Assembly (NCBI GenBank): GCA_028583685.1 | Contig: JAMXIF010000043.1 | Span: 3,248,675-3,312,674 of the forward strand | Length of the DNA stretch: 64,000 nt | Source of the DNA: Petaurus breviceps papuanus | Taxonomy: Eukaryota > Chordata > Mammalia > Diprotodontia > Petauridae | Reading direction: 5' to 3' | In this document: positions 46,572-56,745 of the stretch, one piece after another | Position numbering within the stretch: position 1 is the first letter of the stretch | How the letters are laid out: every line of letters starts with the position of its first letter | Made by a program: the position numbers and the translations under genes | Notes under the pieces: model-generated | Told to the model about the DNA's origin: nothing | Database searches by the model: none | The model's input: only the letters and a program-made list of their open reading frames with translations

Positions 46572-47148
46572 TGTAAGGGTTATGGGATTTAAAGATCTCC
46601 CATGCCCCATAGGACGTGCTGACGTAGCAGGAAGGGGCGGAGCAAGAAAAAGCGAAAGCCAGAAAAAAGCGAAAGCCAGAGAAAGTGAAAGCTGAGCTAG
46701 TGGTCCTGCAGTGGGCTGCTGGTGGTGGCGACGGCGGCGGCAGCAGCAGAGGCAGCGGCAGCACGAAGCCCTTTTTGAGTTAGGACTGCTAAGGACTTTC
46801 TGCTAAGGACTCCTGCTGAGGACTGCCAGGGGCCGGAGCTGCTGGGAGCACGCTTCCAGGACGCTGGGTGGTTGCTGTGCGTGGGGAGAGGAGGACCTTT
46901 GCCTGAGGTAGCCTGTTCTGTTTTAAAGGCTTGAAAATGTGGGTGCTTTCTACTTCATCTACCTGTGCCAATATCATAACTACTCTGATGGCTTTCACTT
47001 TCTGGTTTTGGGACTCAGCCTTTTGGTATCTTAATAAATTTTCTAGTTTATTTCCCCATATGGCAAGCATGACGTATTTTGTAATGGATAATTATATCAG
47101 CATATTTGTAATCTCCATAGGCATTGTGAATATGGCATTGCTGATACA
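46572..47148 (+). repeat. ERV-L 3' LTR (577 bp)
   Basis: Same TGTAAGGGTTATGGG start and GCTGATACA end as the 5' LTR, AATAAA at 47033-47038, and an extra GCAGCAGAGGCAGCGGCA-like stretch near 46742. Confidence 0.95.
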
Positions 47149-47153
47149 GATGT
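47149..47153. repeat. ERV-L target-site duplication, right copy
   Basis: GATGT, identical to 40554-40558. Confidence 0.9.
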
Positions 47154-47455
47154 CTTTGGCGTTTGTGGGCTGAGAAGGCTGGAAACTGCCACTGTTGCCA
47201 GTGGTTCAGTCCCCTGATGTCTTGTGGGTTTACTGGGGCTCCGTCTGTGCTGGCATGCACTGCATTCCTCTCTCAGCCCGTTGCAACAGACCTTTCCTGT
47301 CAACCTTTCAGGTTATCTTAGGCTGGAAATTTATTTGATTATGTCTTTTTGTGGGTTCTGCTGCTCTAGAATTTTAGAGTCATCTTAAAGGTATTTGGAG
47401 GGGGTTGGTGGAGATCTCAGGTGAGTCCCTGACTTTACTCTGCCATCTCCAACAA
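47154..47455 (-). mobile_element. HAL1/L1 5' UTR, outer part and 5' end
   Basis: Continues the 5' UTR from 40553. Plus-strand CTTTGGCGTTTGTGGGCTGA matches CTTTGGCATTTGTGGGTTGA near 16803, and ACTCTGCCATCTCCAAC at 47436-47452 is the reverse complement of the element's 5' terminus (GTTGGAGATGGCAGAGT). Confidence 0.85.
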
Positions 47456-47566
47456 CATATTTATTTCATGAAATGAATTGGGTAATATTCCTTCTTTACT
47501 TATTTTTTCAAATAGTTAATATGGTATTTGGATTAATTGTTCCTTAAATATTTGGTAGAATTCACT

Positions 47567-47711
47567 TTTTTTTTTTAAAGCAATTGGGGTTAAGTAACTT
47601 GCTCAAGGTTACACAGCCAGTTATTTTGTGTGGGTGCCAAGTATCTGAGGCCAGAACTGATCCCGGGTCTCCCCACCCGCCCTTGCTCTTACTGCGCCAC
47701 CTGGCCACCCC
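47567..47711 (-). mobile_element. SINE (WSINE/MAR1 type), left of a pair
   Basis: Plus strand: T run, CAATTGGGGTTAAGTAACTT, then CTGCGCCACCTGGCCACCCC. The pair is bounded by GAATTCACT (47558-47566 and 47884-47892), the target duplication in L1d. Confidence 0.9.
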
Positions 47712-47740
47712 AAAAATCCATATATATATTTGCTTTTAGG

Positions 47741-47883
47741 AGGGGGGAGGGCAGGGCAATTGGGGTTAAGTGACTTGCCCAAAGTCACAGGGCTAGTAAG
47801 TGTGTCAAGTGTCTGAGGTCGGATTTGAACTCAGGTCCTCCTGACTCCAGGGCCAGTGTTCTATTGCTGCGCCACCTACCGCC
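47741..47883 (-). mobile_element. SINE (WSINE/MAR1 type), right of a pair
   Basis: Plus strand: CAATTGGGGTTAAGTGACTT, GGATTTGAACTCAGGTCCTC, TGCGCCACCTACCGCC. Close to the consensus, so relatively young. Confidence 0.92.
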
Positions 47884-47952
47884 GAATTCACTTGTTAATC
47901 CATCTGGTCCTGTTTCTTTTCTTAGACAGCTCATTGACGGCTTGTTCAATTT

Positions 47953-47956
47953 CTTT

Positions 47957-47999
<43 letters not shown>

Positions 48000-48010
48000 N
48001 NNNNNNNNNT

Positions 48011-48109
<99 letters not shown>

Positions 48110-48150
48110 GTCTCTCTCCCTCCCTCCCTCCCTCCCTTCCTTCCTTCCTT
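47953..48150. repeat. (TTTC)n tract with (CCCT)n and (TTCC)n end, contains assembly gap
   Basis: About 40 TTTC units are visible, interrupted by ten N at 48000-48009, then TCCC and TTCC units. The N run is probably a placeholder, so the true repeat length is unknown. All Ser/Phe/Leu frames here are artefacts. Confidence 0.98.
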
Positions 48151-49685
48151 CTTATAAAGATACTGTTATTTAAGTATTCAATTTCTTTTTCTGTTAATCT
48201 GGAAAGTTTATATTTTCGTAAATATTTATCAGTTTCACTTCATCAGTTTTACTGGCACATAATTGGGCAAAAATAGCTTCTGATGGTTGCTTTAATTTTA
48301 TCTTTATTGGTAGTGCATTCACCTTTTCCTTTTTTGATACTGGTAATTTGTTTTTCATCTTTCTTTTTAAAAAATTATTTATCTATTTTATTGTTTTATT
48401 TTCATACAACCAGCTCACAGTTTTATTTGTTATTCACTTTTTTCTTTCAATTTTACTGTCTCCTTTGATTTTCCAGATTTCCACTTCAGTTTTTAATGGA
48501 GGATATTAAATTTGTTCTCTTTCTAGCTTTTTTGTTTTTTACTTGTGCACTGAATTTATGGATCTGATCTTTTTTTTTCTTTTATTGATGTATTCATTTG
48601 ATATATACATATTTTGTTAAGTAATGTTTTGGCTGCATCCCACAAATTTTGTTGTCTCATGGTTGTCTTTTTCTGTGATACAGTTATTAATTGTTGCTGT
48701 GATTTGTTCTTTGACCTGTTCATTCTTTAGAAATAAATCGCTTGATTTTCAATTAACTTTTTTTCTGTGCTTCCAGTCCTTATAAAATTTAATTCTTATT
48801 GCATCAGGGTTTGAAAAGGGTGCATTTAGTAGTTTTGCTTTTTTGCATTTGCTTGCTCGGTTTTTGTATCCTAAAAGCATGGTCAATTTTTGTGAAGGTG
48901 GCATATACAGATGAGAAAAGCTATACTCCTTTCTATTCTGTTTTCTTTAGAGGTCTATCATATGTAAGTTTTCTAAGATTCTATGCATCTTCTTGACTTC
49001 TTTCTTCTTTATTTTATGGTTAGGTTTCTCTAATTCTGTTAGGGGAAAGTTGAATTCCCCCAGTAGTATAATTTACTGTCTATGTCCTCTTCTAATTGAT
49101 TTAATTTTTTTTCTTTAATAATTTAGATTCTATGCCATTTGGTGCAAATATGTTTAGTACTGATATTAATTCCCTATGATTCATTTTAGTGAGACATAGC
49201 TTCTTGCTTATCTCTGCTAAGCAAATCTATTTTTGAGTTTGTTTTTTCTGAGATCATGATTACTACCCCTGTCTTTTTTATTTTAGGTGATGCATAATAG
49301 AATCTGCTCTAGCCCCTGATTTTAATTTTCTCTGTGTATCTCTTTGCTTCATGTATGTTTCATGTAAACACATAATGTTGGATTCTGGTTTCTAATCTAT
49401 TTTATTTTATTTCATTTTATGGATGAGTTCATCCCATTTATACTCACAGCTAACTGTGCATTTTTCTTCTGCTTACCTTTCTTCCTCTTTTTTTATCTGT
49501 CCCTTCTCTCCAGTCTGTTTTACATGTGACCACTGACTTATTTTATTTGCCCTCCCTTTTATCACACCCCCCTTTCTCTTTTTCCCTTCCCCTTCTACTT
49601 CCTTGATGGTTAAAATGAATTTCAATTACCAGTGTTCTCTCCCTCTTTCTCTGTATCTCTCTCTGTCTTTCTCTCTTTCACTCTC

Positions 49686-49687
<2 letters not shown>

Positions 49688-49720
<33 letters not shown>
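49688..49720. repeat. (CA)n microsatellite
   Basis: About 15 CA units following a (TCTC)n-rich stretch, in the link between the L1d endonuclease and ORF1 regions. Confidence 0.95.
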
Positions 49721-50334
49721 GAATACACACATATGAAATTTTTCTCTTTGAAGCAATTAGATGTGGTTGAGTTTCAAGTGCTTCTCCCCCCACACACACA
49801 CCTATATTCCCCCCTTCATTGGAAATCTAATAATTCTTAAATTATATCTCCTTGGACTGTTTTCTAAGTCAGTTTTTAAAAATGAGATGTTTCAACTTTC
49901 CTTCTTTTTTATACTTTTTACTTCATTTAACTTTTTTTTTGGTGTCTCTTGCAGTCATTGCCTTCCACTTGCCTGATTCTAATATTTAAGGATTTATTTT
50001 CTGCAGTGAGCTTTTGTGCCTCTTTTTCTTTTTTGACCAGTTCTGCTTTTTAAGGTGTTATTTTCATCAGTGAATTTTTGTACCTCTTTTTTCCATTTGG
50101 ACAATTCTGTTTTTTTTTTCAGTTGTTATTTTCTTCAGTACTTTTCTACCTCTTTTATCAAGCTGTTGTCTTTTCATAATTTTCTTCTTTTGCTTTCATG
50201 TCTTTATTTACCACTATTATATTATTTTGAAAATTAAAAAAAAACTTTTCTAGGTATTCTTGTTGAGTTTGTGTCTAATTAACATTTTTAAAAGCCTTCT
50301 TGCAACTCTTTTGATTCAGTTTTTTTGTATTTTA

Positions 50335-50835
50335 TTTCTTGTTTTAAATATTAAATTATTTATTTTTAGTTTTCAAAATTTACTTACATAATTTTAAAAT
50401 TTCCTCCCTTCCCTTCCTCCCTCCCTCCCCAAGATGGTTTGCAATTTGAGATGGACACTACACATTCATTTCTATTAAACATATTTTCACATTAGTCATG
50501 TTGCATATAAGAATTATAACAAATGGGAAAAAAACATGAGAAAGAAAAAAAAACCCAAACCAAAACAAAACAGAAAATAGTCTGCTTTGTTTTGCATTCC
50601 AACTTCATAGTTCTTTCTCTGAATGTGGCTTACATTCTGACATTCCATATGGCTGATGGCAAATGTCTATCATGTGTCCTTTGGAATTGTTTTAGGTCCT
50701 TGCATTGCTGAGAAGGGCTAAGTCTATCAAAATCAGCACACTGTGGTTGTTACTCTGTACAGTGTTCTCCTGGTTCTGCTCCCCTCACTTAGCATCAATT
50801 TATATGTCTTTCCGGGTTTCTGGTTTTATGAAAAA
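50335..50835 (-). mobile_element. L1 3' end (5'-truncated), inserted in L1d
   Basis: Antisense L1 3' UTR and last ORF2 bases: AAGATGGTTTGCAATTTGAG near 50432, TCTCTGAATGTGGCTTACAT near 50616 and TCTGCTCCCCTCACTTAGCA near 50776. It is flanked by L1d ORF1 and 5' UTR text. Confidence 0.78.
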
Positions 50836-50879
50836 AAAACAAACAATAAAATTGATTTTGATCAATTTAATTTAAAAAA

Positions 50880-50985
50880 AAAAGAAAGAAGAAAACCAAA
50901 TTACCAGTATCAAAAAAGGATGAATTCACTTCCAATGAAGAGAAAACTAAAACAATAATCAGGAATTATTTTGCCCAATTGGATG
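50880..50985 (+). mobile_element. Small sense L1 ORF2 fragment
   Basis: Reads KPNYQYQKRMNSLPMKRK-like sequence and ends TTTTGCCCAATTGGATG, the text just upstream of where the window opens in L1a (CCCAATTGTATGCAC). Confidence 0.55.
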
Positions 50986-50990
50986 TCCAA

Positions 50991-51065
50991 GGAGGGCAGC
51001 TAGATGGTCCAATGTATAGAGCACTGGTCCTGGAGTCAGGAGTTTAAACCAGTCTCACACTTAGT
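50991..51065 (+). mobile_element. Partial SINE
   Basis: GGAGGGCAGCTAGATGGTCC, GAGCACTGGTCCTGGAGTCA; the 3' half is missing or decayed. Confidence 0.8.
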
Positions 51066-51321
51066 AGCCTTTTAAAACTGCCTCTTTAAAAATAAAAAAG
51101 TTATTACCATGGTAGCTTTTTATGATCAGATACTTTTTTGTTGTTTGTTTATTTAAACACCCTAGTTTTTTATTTGGAACTTTGTATTAATGTTGGGATC
51201 TCTTCCTGAATTTTTTTGGGAAAGGGAATTGTTTTAAGAATCAGACCTTTTCCCACTGCTGTTTTTCTGAGTTAGTTTTGCGGGTTTGGGAGTTTTTAGT
51301 GTTTCTAAGGTGGTGTAATCA

Positions 51322-51420
51322 CATATACATACATACATACATGTAATTTTATATATTATATAATTATATGTCATATAACTTTATGTATATATTATAAAAC
51401 TTCATGTATGTGTAATTTAT
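51322..51420. repeat. (CATA)n and AT-rich tract
   Basis: Short CATA repeat followed by palindromic TATATTATATAATTATA-like sequence. Confidence 0.85.
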
Positions 51421-54400
51421 GTTTAATATCAGGCCTAATAATGTGAGATTATCTAGAGGTGATACTGTGCAGGCCTGATATTACACATAATGCATAATTA
51501 TTAATAAGAGGATGAATGGCAAGCCTAAGAACTTATTTACCCAGTTGTTGAGATAAGAAGCTGATCAGAAATAGTAATCCACAAATTGAGATTATTAAAA
51601 TTAAAAACATTAAGGTATTTCATACTTGCATCCCATTATAATTCAGAGAAGTTTGAATATTACAAGTTCTATTTAAAACACCTGGATAATTCACCTGTAG
51701 TGATTTTAGAAATTTCATATGAAAGGAAGAAGGAGGGACATGCTTATAATGTGTTATAACAATATAAAAGCAATAATATCAACATTGCTCCTTCAAGGGT
51801 CCAAACTGACTTGACATATGCATAACAGGAAAATTCCCTTAGCTCTGTTTGATTCTAGGTAAATGTCATAATTAATAGACAATCTTAGAGCAACTTTCTA
51901 CATTATTCACAGGGTATCATAGTAAGGCTCAGGATTAACCAGGTGGAAAAATTTTCTTTTCACAAGGGAAAAAATGTGATAGAAAAACTGAGTCAAAGCA
52001 GATCCTCCCATCACCTTAGCAAAGTTGCCCTCTCAAGCACAGATACACACTTGTAGCAGTTCTTAGATTGCATGCCCTATGAGTAGCATGTGACATTTCC
52101 CTTAAATGGTGGATTATTGAATTAATGCCAATTCAGATATTCATATATGACCTAAAAATTCAGAATAGTATTAGAGTCCCAAGAGGTTTTAACTCAAATA
52201 TTACTCTCAAATATTATTGCCTGAAATAATCAGTGTTTAGGACTATGTACAATTACTATTATTTTCTTCATTTTGTTGCAGTAGCACTTAATAATAAGCA
52301 CAGAAAATGCCTTATCTTATCCAACCTTTCTAGTTCAAATCCATTCTTGAACAGAAATTGGTCACAAGAAATTAAGAATAATCATATTCTGTAGTTTCAT
52401 ATAGATAGTGAATAAATGATAGATAGTTCACTGAAAACCCAGAAATATTTGACTACTTACTGTAAGCCTCCAGACTAACAGACATCCACTGAATGTATTG
52501 CATATCAACCTGTAAGACAAAAATAAAATCTTTAAATCTCAAGTATGTAGTTACTAAATTGGCTCATATATAACTTCAGTCAATGACAAAAAAATCTGTC
52601 ATCAGGTAAAAATCACCTTTGTATTGTAAGCATGTGTGCAAATCCCACAATTTTGGCTGTGATCAAGGGGAAGATATCAGTTTCTCAGCAAATTAAATAA
52701 TTATTTTAGAATCATGAATGTTTTGGAACATTTTTTTTTCATTAAGTATTTTACAGAATTGATGATTTTTACAAACCTGCCAAAATACAAAATTCCAAAT
52801 GCCTTCACAGATTAAGACAATTTACAATGTATGTGATACTTTCCCCAAACACCAAGTAATTTTTATTATGCATCTTAAAGCAAAACACAGTTTTCAAATA
52901 TTTTAACCACATTCTTTAGCAGGTCAATTCATAATCTATTAGCATCTATATTAAAAGAGAAGTGAATTTTATGATGTAATTGTATCACACTGAGCATCAT
53001 TTTTGCTTTCAAATTGACAGAATTTCTTATACAATGATTTCCCCAAAATTACAATACAAAAAAGAAGTCTAATAATCACAAAAAATGAACTTTTACAATA
53101 TAACACAGAACTTATTGCCAGTTAAACAATATCAGTTCAGTTGAATGCATTTCCAAATCTTCTTACATAGGAAATAATTTCATCCATCTATCAACTTGAC
53201 AATCTATACTAATTGCATTCAAAACCAATATAGAGTAATTTTGAAGCAATTACACTTTTAATTCTTATTCATGAAGTTTCTAAGTATATTGATTTAATGC
53301 CAAATATCAAGTGTATTTTACATTAAGACCTGATCTTCCTATAGAGGAACAAACATCACAATTATGTTGATAGGCAAATGCATTTCACTTTAAATGAAAC
53401 CACAACATAATTTGTTTGAGCATAAACCGAATTAAATCAAATCCAGAATTACAGTTACAAATGTATCAATCAAAATCTCAATTTTCCCAAGGGCCATTAA
53501 TTGCCAACACCTCAAATTATAGAGCTCACTTCTTTCAGTTATTTCAGTTCCAAAGAGTTATGGGGGCAGTCTCATACTTTCACACTCCTTTTTTGGGGGC
53601 CCATGAGGCTCCAAAGATTGGAAAACACCCTTCTAATGGTCCTCCAAGGACAGAATTTTAGTATACTATACTCAAATAATTCCATGCTGCAAATTTATTT
53701 CTGTAGTTTCCATTTCGTAAATGCTGTAACTCAATAGAATATTGAGTATTTTAAATTGCTAACAGGCATTTCCCCAACTGGTGTCCACAGATTTACATGT
53801 ATAGAAAGTTTCTCATATCCTTCTTGTCTCAGTGAGATAAAAAACCTCTTCAAACCTTTTTTCAAAATTCCACTTCCTTATTTTCAAAGCCTCCATTCAC
53901 ATTGTTAGTGTAAATGGACTCCAAATTTAACTTTCTGCACTTTTTTTCTTCTCACCTACTTGTTTAAACTATTCTATTTTCTCTTCCAGTTAACTTTGAT
54001 TTAAGCCCTACAAACTTCAAAACTGCATCTTTCTTATTACATAATGATTTGACAATTCATTTTACCTTTGCTACATCTCTTCAGTCAGAGGTGTCCCTAC
54101 TTATTTGGCCTACCTCCCCCTTTTCCAAAAAAAAAAAAAATTACTCTTTGGTGTTAGGTTATGTTTAACGCTTATTTTTATTCAATGCCATTCAATTGTA
54201 CCCAAGGCTACTACTGCCCCCGTGAATAATTCCAGTGCCTCTTAGGGGGGCAATGTCACTGGCTTTGGGAACCTATGGACTCTGCCTTATCTTTATTTAA
54301 CATTCATTTATCAGTCTAACATTCAACTAGCTCCTGCACTAATTTGCTTAAACTATACTAATCAATTGCAAAGCCTTTACTTTTGGGTTGTATAGTCTAT

Positions 54401-55165
54401 TTCAATTTCTTTTAGGTGACTTTTCTAATTTACCTAAACAATCAATTTATGTTGAATCATTCACAGAAGAAAATACATGGTGGAATAACCTTCTACTAAA
54501 ATGAAGAATCTATCACTGTCCTGAGGAACAAACACATGATAAGGAAAAAAGGCCTTAAGTGCTATTTGCATGCAATCCTATTTTTAGGGAACTGCAAATA
54601 TCTTCTTCCTCCTATTCCACTAAGATATTTCACATTTGTAAAACATTAAACCATAATTTAGGGATTTACAGTAAAGTTGTTACAGTATAGTTACAAATTT
54701 AGTCTCTAATTAGCTTAGAATGCCATAAATTTCTACAAACCAAGAAAAAATTTTTCTTTTCTTTCTTAATTGTCTACCTTTCTCGCTGCAATCTCAATCT
54801 GACCAGGCTTGAGAAGACAGAGATAATATCCCGCATTTTTGGTTTGTTTGTTTGTTTTATTTTTGTGTATTGTAAGACCTTATCTCCCACTGAAAGTCTG
54901 ATCAAAATGTCAGTGGGAGTAAATCGCTGCTTAGTAGGAAAGAAAGTTTAGCATCAAAATTCTAACATTACATATAACTAGAAGAGCTATTTTAGTTATG
55001 AATCTTCATTAATCTTCCCACTATTCAAATCTAGCTTTCTGTGATTCTCAATATCTTTAACAGAAATATAACTTTATTCATGCAGGAGAACTTCTGAAGT
55101 GGAAATTCCAGTTTTCCCAACCTTCTTGTTCTGTCATTTTCCCATCATTTCTGAGTCTTCATGAG
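51421..55165. other. Unclassified AT-rich DNA
   Basis: About 3.7 kb without a repeat I recognise and without a frame longer than about 80 codons. It has a 13-bp perfect inverted repeat at 51424-51436 / 51471-51483 and an A15 run near 54127. It may be genuine unique intergenic DNA, the longest such stretch in the window. Confidence 0.5.
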
Positions 55166-55174
55166 ACCATTTAG

Positions 55175-56745
55175 GATTTTTTTAAATTAAATTTTATGTT
55201 TATTTTTAGTTTACATCATTCATTTCCACAGGATTTTGAGTTACAAATTCTCTCCCTGTCATTCCCCTACCCACCACACCAAAACAATGATCCCACTATA
55301 TAACCCCTCTCCCAATCTGCTCTCTCCCATATCCTCCCTCATCACCCCTCTGACTTTCCAGTAGGGCAAGATGGATCTCTATACCCCAGTGCCTGTACAT
55401 CTCGTTTCCCAGTTGAATGTAAAAAATAATAACAATAGTTTTTTAAAACATTTGATTTAAACATTTGAATTCCAGACTCTTTCCCTTCCTCTCTCCCTTA
55501 CTGGGAAGACAAGCAATTCAACATAGGTTGTACATGGGTGGCCATGCAAAACATTTCCATAGTGGATACATTGTGAAAGAGCGACTATATGTTCCTCCAT
55601 CCCATCCTGCCCCCCACCTGTTACATTCTCCACTTTGACCCTGTCCGTCCTCAAAAGTGTATGCCTCCAACTTCCCTCCCCCCCAATCTGCCCTCCCTTC
55701 CATCATTCCCCCTTCTCATCCCCTTCCCCCCTACTCTCCTGTAGGATGAGATACCCTATTTAGTGTGTATGTCATTCCCTCCCCAAGCCAAATTCAATGA
55801 GAGTAAGGTTGACCCATTCCCTTTTGTCTTCCTGTTCTTCCCCTCCATTGTAACAGTTCTCCTTTGCCTCTTTTATATGAGATAATTTACCCCATTCTGT
55901 CTCTCCCCATCTCCTCTCATTATATTCCTCTCTTACCTCTCAATTTCACCTTTCAAGTATCATCCCTTCCTATTCAGTTGGTCCTGTGCCCTCTATCTAT
56001 TATACCTGTACACATATATACACACACTCACATATATATTCATACACCCATAAACACTCCTATATAGAGACATATATGTATATATATATATACATATATG
56101 TATACATACATTTATATTCCCTTCAACTGTTCTCATACTGAGAAAAGTTTCAAAAGTTACAATTATAATTTCTCCATGTAGGAATGTAAATAGTTTGACT
56201 TTGATAAGTTCCTTATGATTTCTTTTCCCTGTTTGCCTTCTCATGCTTCTCTTGCTTCTTGTATTTAAGCATCAAATTTTCTGTTCAGCTGTTTTTTTCA
56301 TCAAGAATGCTTGAAAGTTCTCTGTTTCACTGAATGACCTCATTTTTCCCTGAAGCATTATACTCAGTTTTACTGGATAGGTGATTATTGGTTTTAATCC
56401 CAACTCTTTTGACCTCCAGAATATCATATTCCAAGCCCTTCATTCCCTCAGTGTAGAAGCTGCCAGATCCTGTGTTATCCTGATTGTGTTTCCACAATAT
56501 TCAAATCGTTTCTTCCTGGCTGCTTGTAATATTTTCTCCTTGATCTGCGAACTCCAGAACCTGGCTATAATATTCCTAAGAGTTTTTTTGTGGGGGATCT
56601 TTTTTGAGGAGGTGATTGGTGGATTCTTTTGCTCTCTGGTTCTAAAACATCCGGGCAATTTTTCTTGAGAATTTCTTGAAGGATAAGTTCTAGGTTTTTT
56701 CTTTGATCATGGCTTTCAGATAGTCCAATAATTTTTAAATTATTA
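55175..56745 (-). mobile_element. HAL1 element (HAL1-8), 5'-truncated
   Basis: Reverse-strand HAL1 from the RRM (about 56745) to the 3' end (55175). The reverse strand has NNLKIIGLSESHDQRKNLEL, ENCPDVLEPES-like text and IKEKILQAARKKRFEYCG, then STLRE followed by TGA at about 56440. The microsatellite is at 56010-56115. The sequence is well preserved. It abuts L1f. Confidence 0.88.
56010..56115. repeat. CA/TA microsatellite inside HAL1-8
   Basis: Interrupted (CA)n and (TA)n at the conserved HAL1 position. Confidence 0.85.

Larger units (their letters stand above)
40559..47148 (+). mobile_element. ERV-L (class III) provirus, broken
   Basis: A 6.6-kb LTR-bounded provirus with GATGT on both sides. 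Order: 5' LTR, primer site, gag region, protease, RT, RNase H, integrase, dUTPase, a non-coding stretch of about 480 bases, 3' LTR. A dUTPase after integrase, the 5-bp duplication and the absence of env together indicate ERV-L. It is broken, with roughly five interruptions in gag-pol, yet every pol domain is still recognisable. By eye the LTRs differ at about 15 of 545 aligned bases plus two indels, which points to a fairly recent insertion (millions, not tens of millions, of years if the rate is typical). It lies within a HAL1/L1 5' UTR. Confidence 0.95.
47456..51330 (-). mobile_element. L1 LINE (L1d): RT start, endonuclease, ORF1 and 5' UTR, with insertions
   Basis: Antisense L1. RT start at 47456-47566 and 47893-47950 (ATCCATCTGGTCCTG, AGCTCATTGACGGCTTGTTC); endonuclease region at about 48170-49470 (CATCCCACAAATTTTGTTGT, AGCATGGTCAATTTTTGTGA, TCATGATTACTACCCCTGTC); a CA-rich link at 49490-49800; ORF1 RRM start and coiled coil at about 49825-50330; 5' UTR remnants at about 51100-51320 (TTCTAAGGTGGTGTAATCAC). 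It carries a SINE pair, the (TTTC)n tract, an L1 3' end (50335-50835), a small sense L1 piece and a partial SINE. No frame is intact. Confidence 0.8.

Noticed and set aside
47825-48173. Phe/Leu/Ser-rich frames that could pass for a membrane protein
   Set aside because: They are translations of (TTTC)n and include the N gap.
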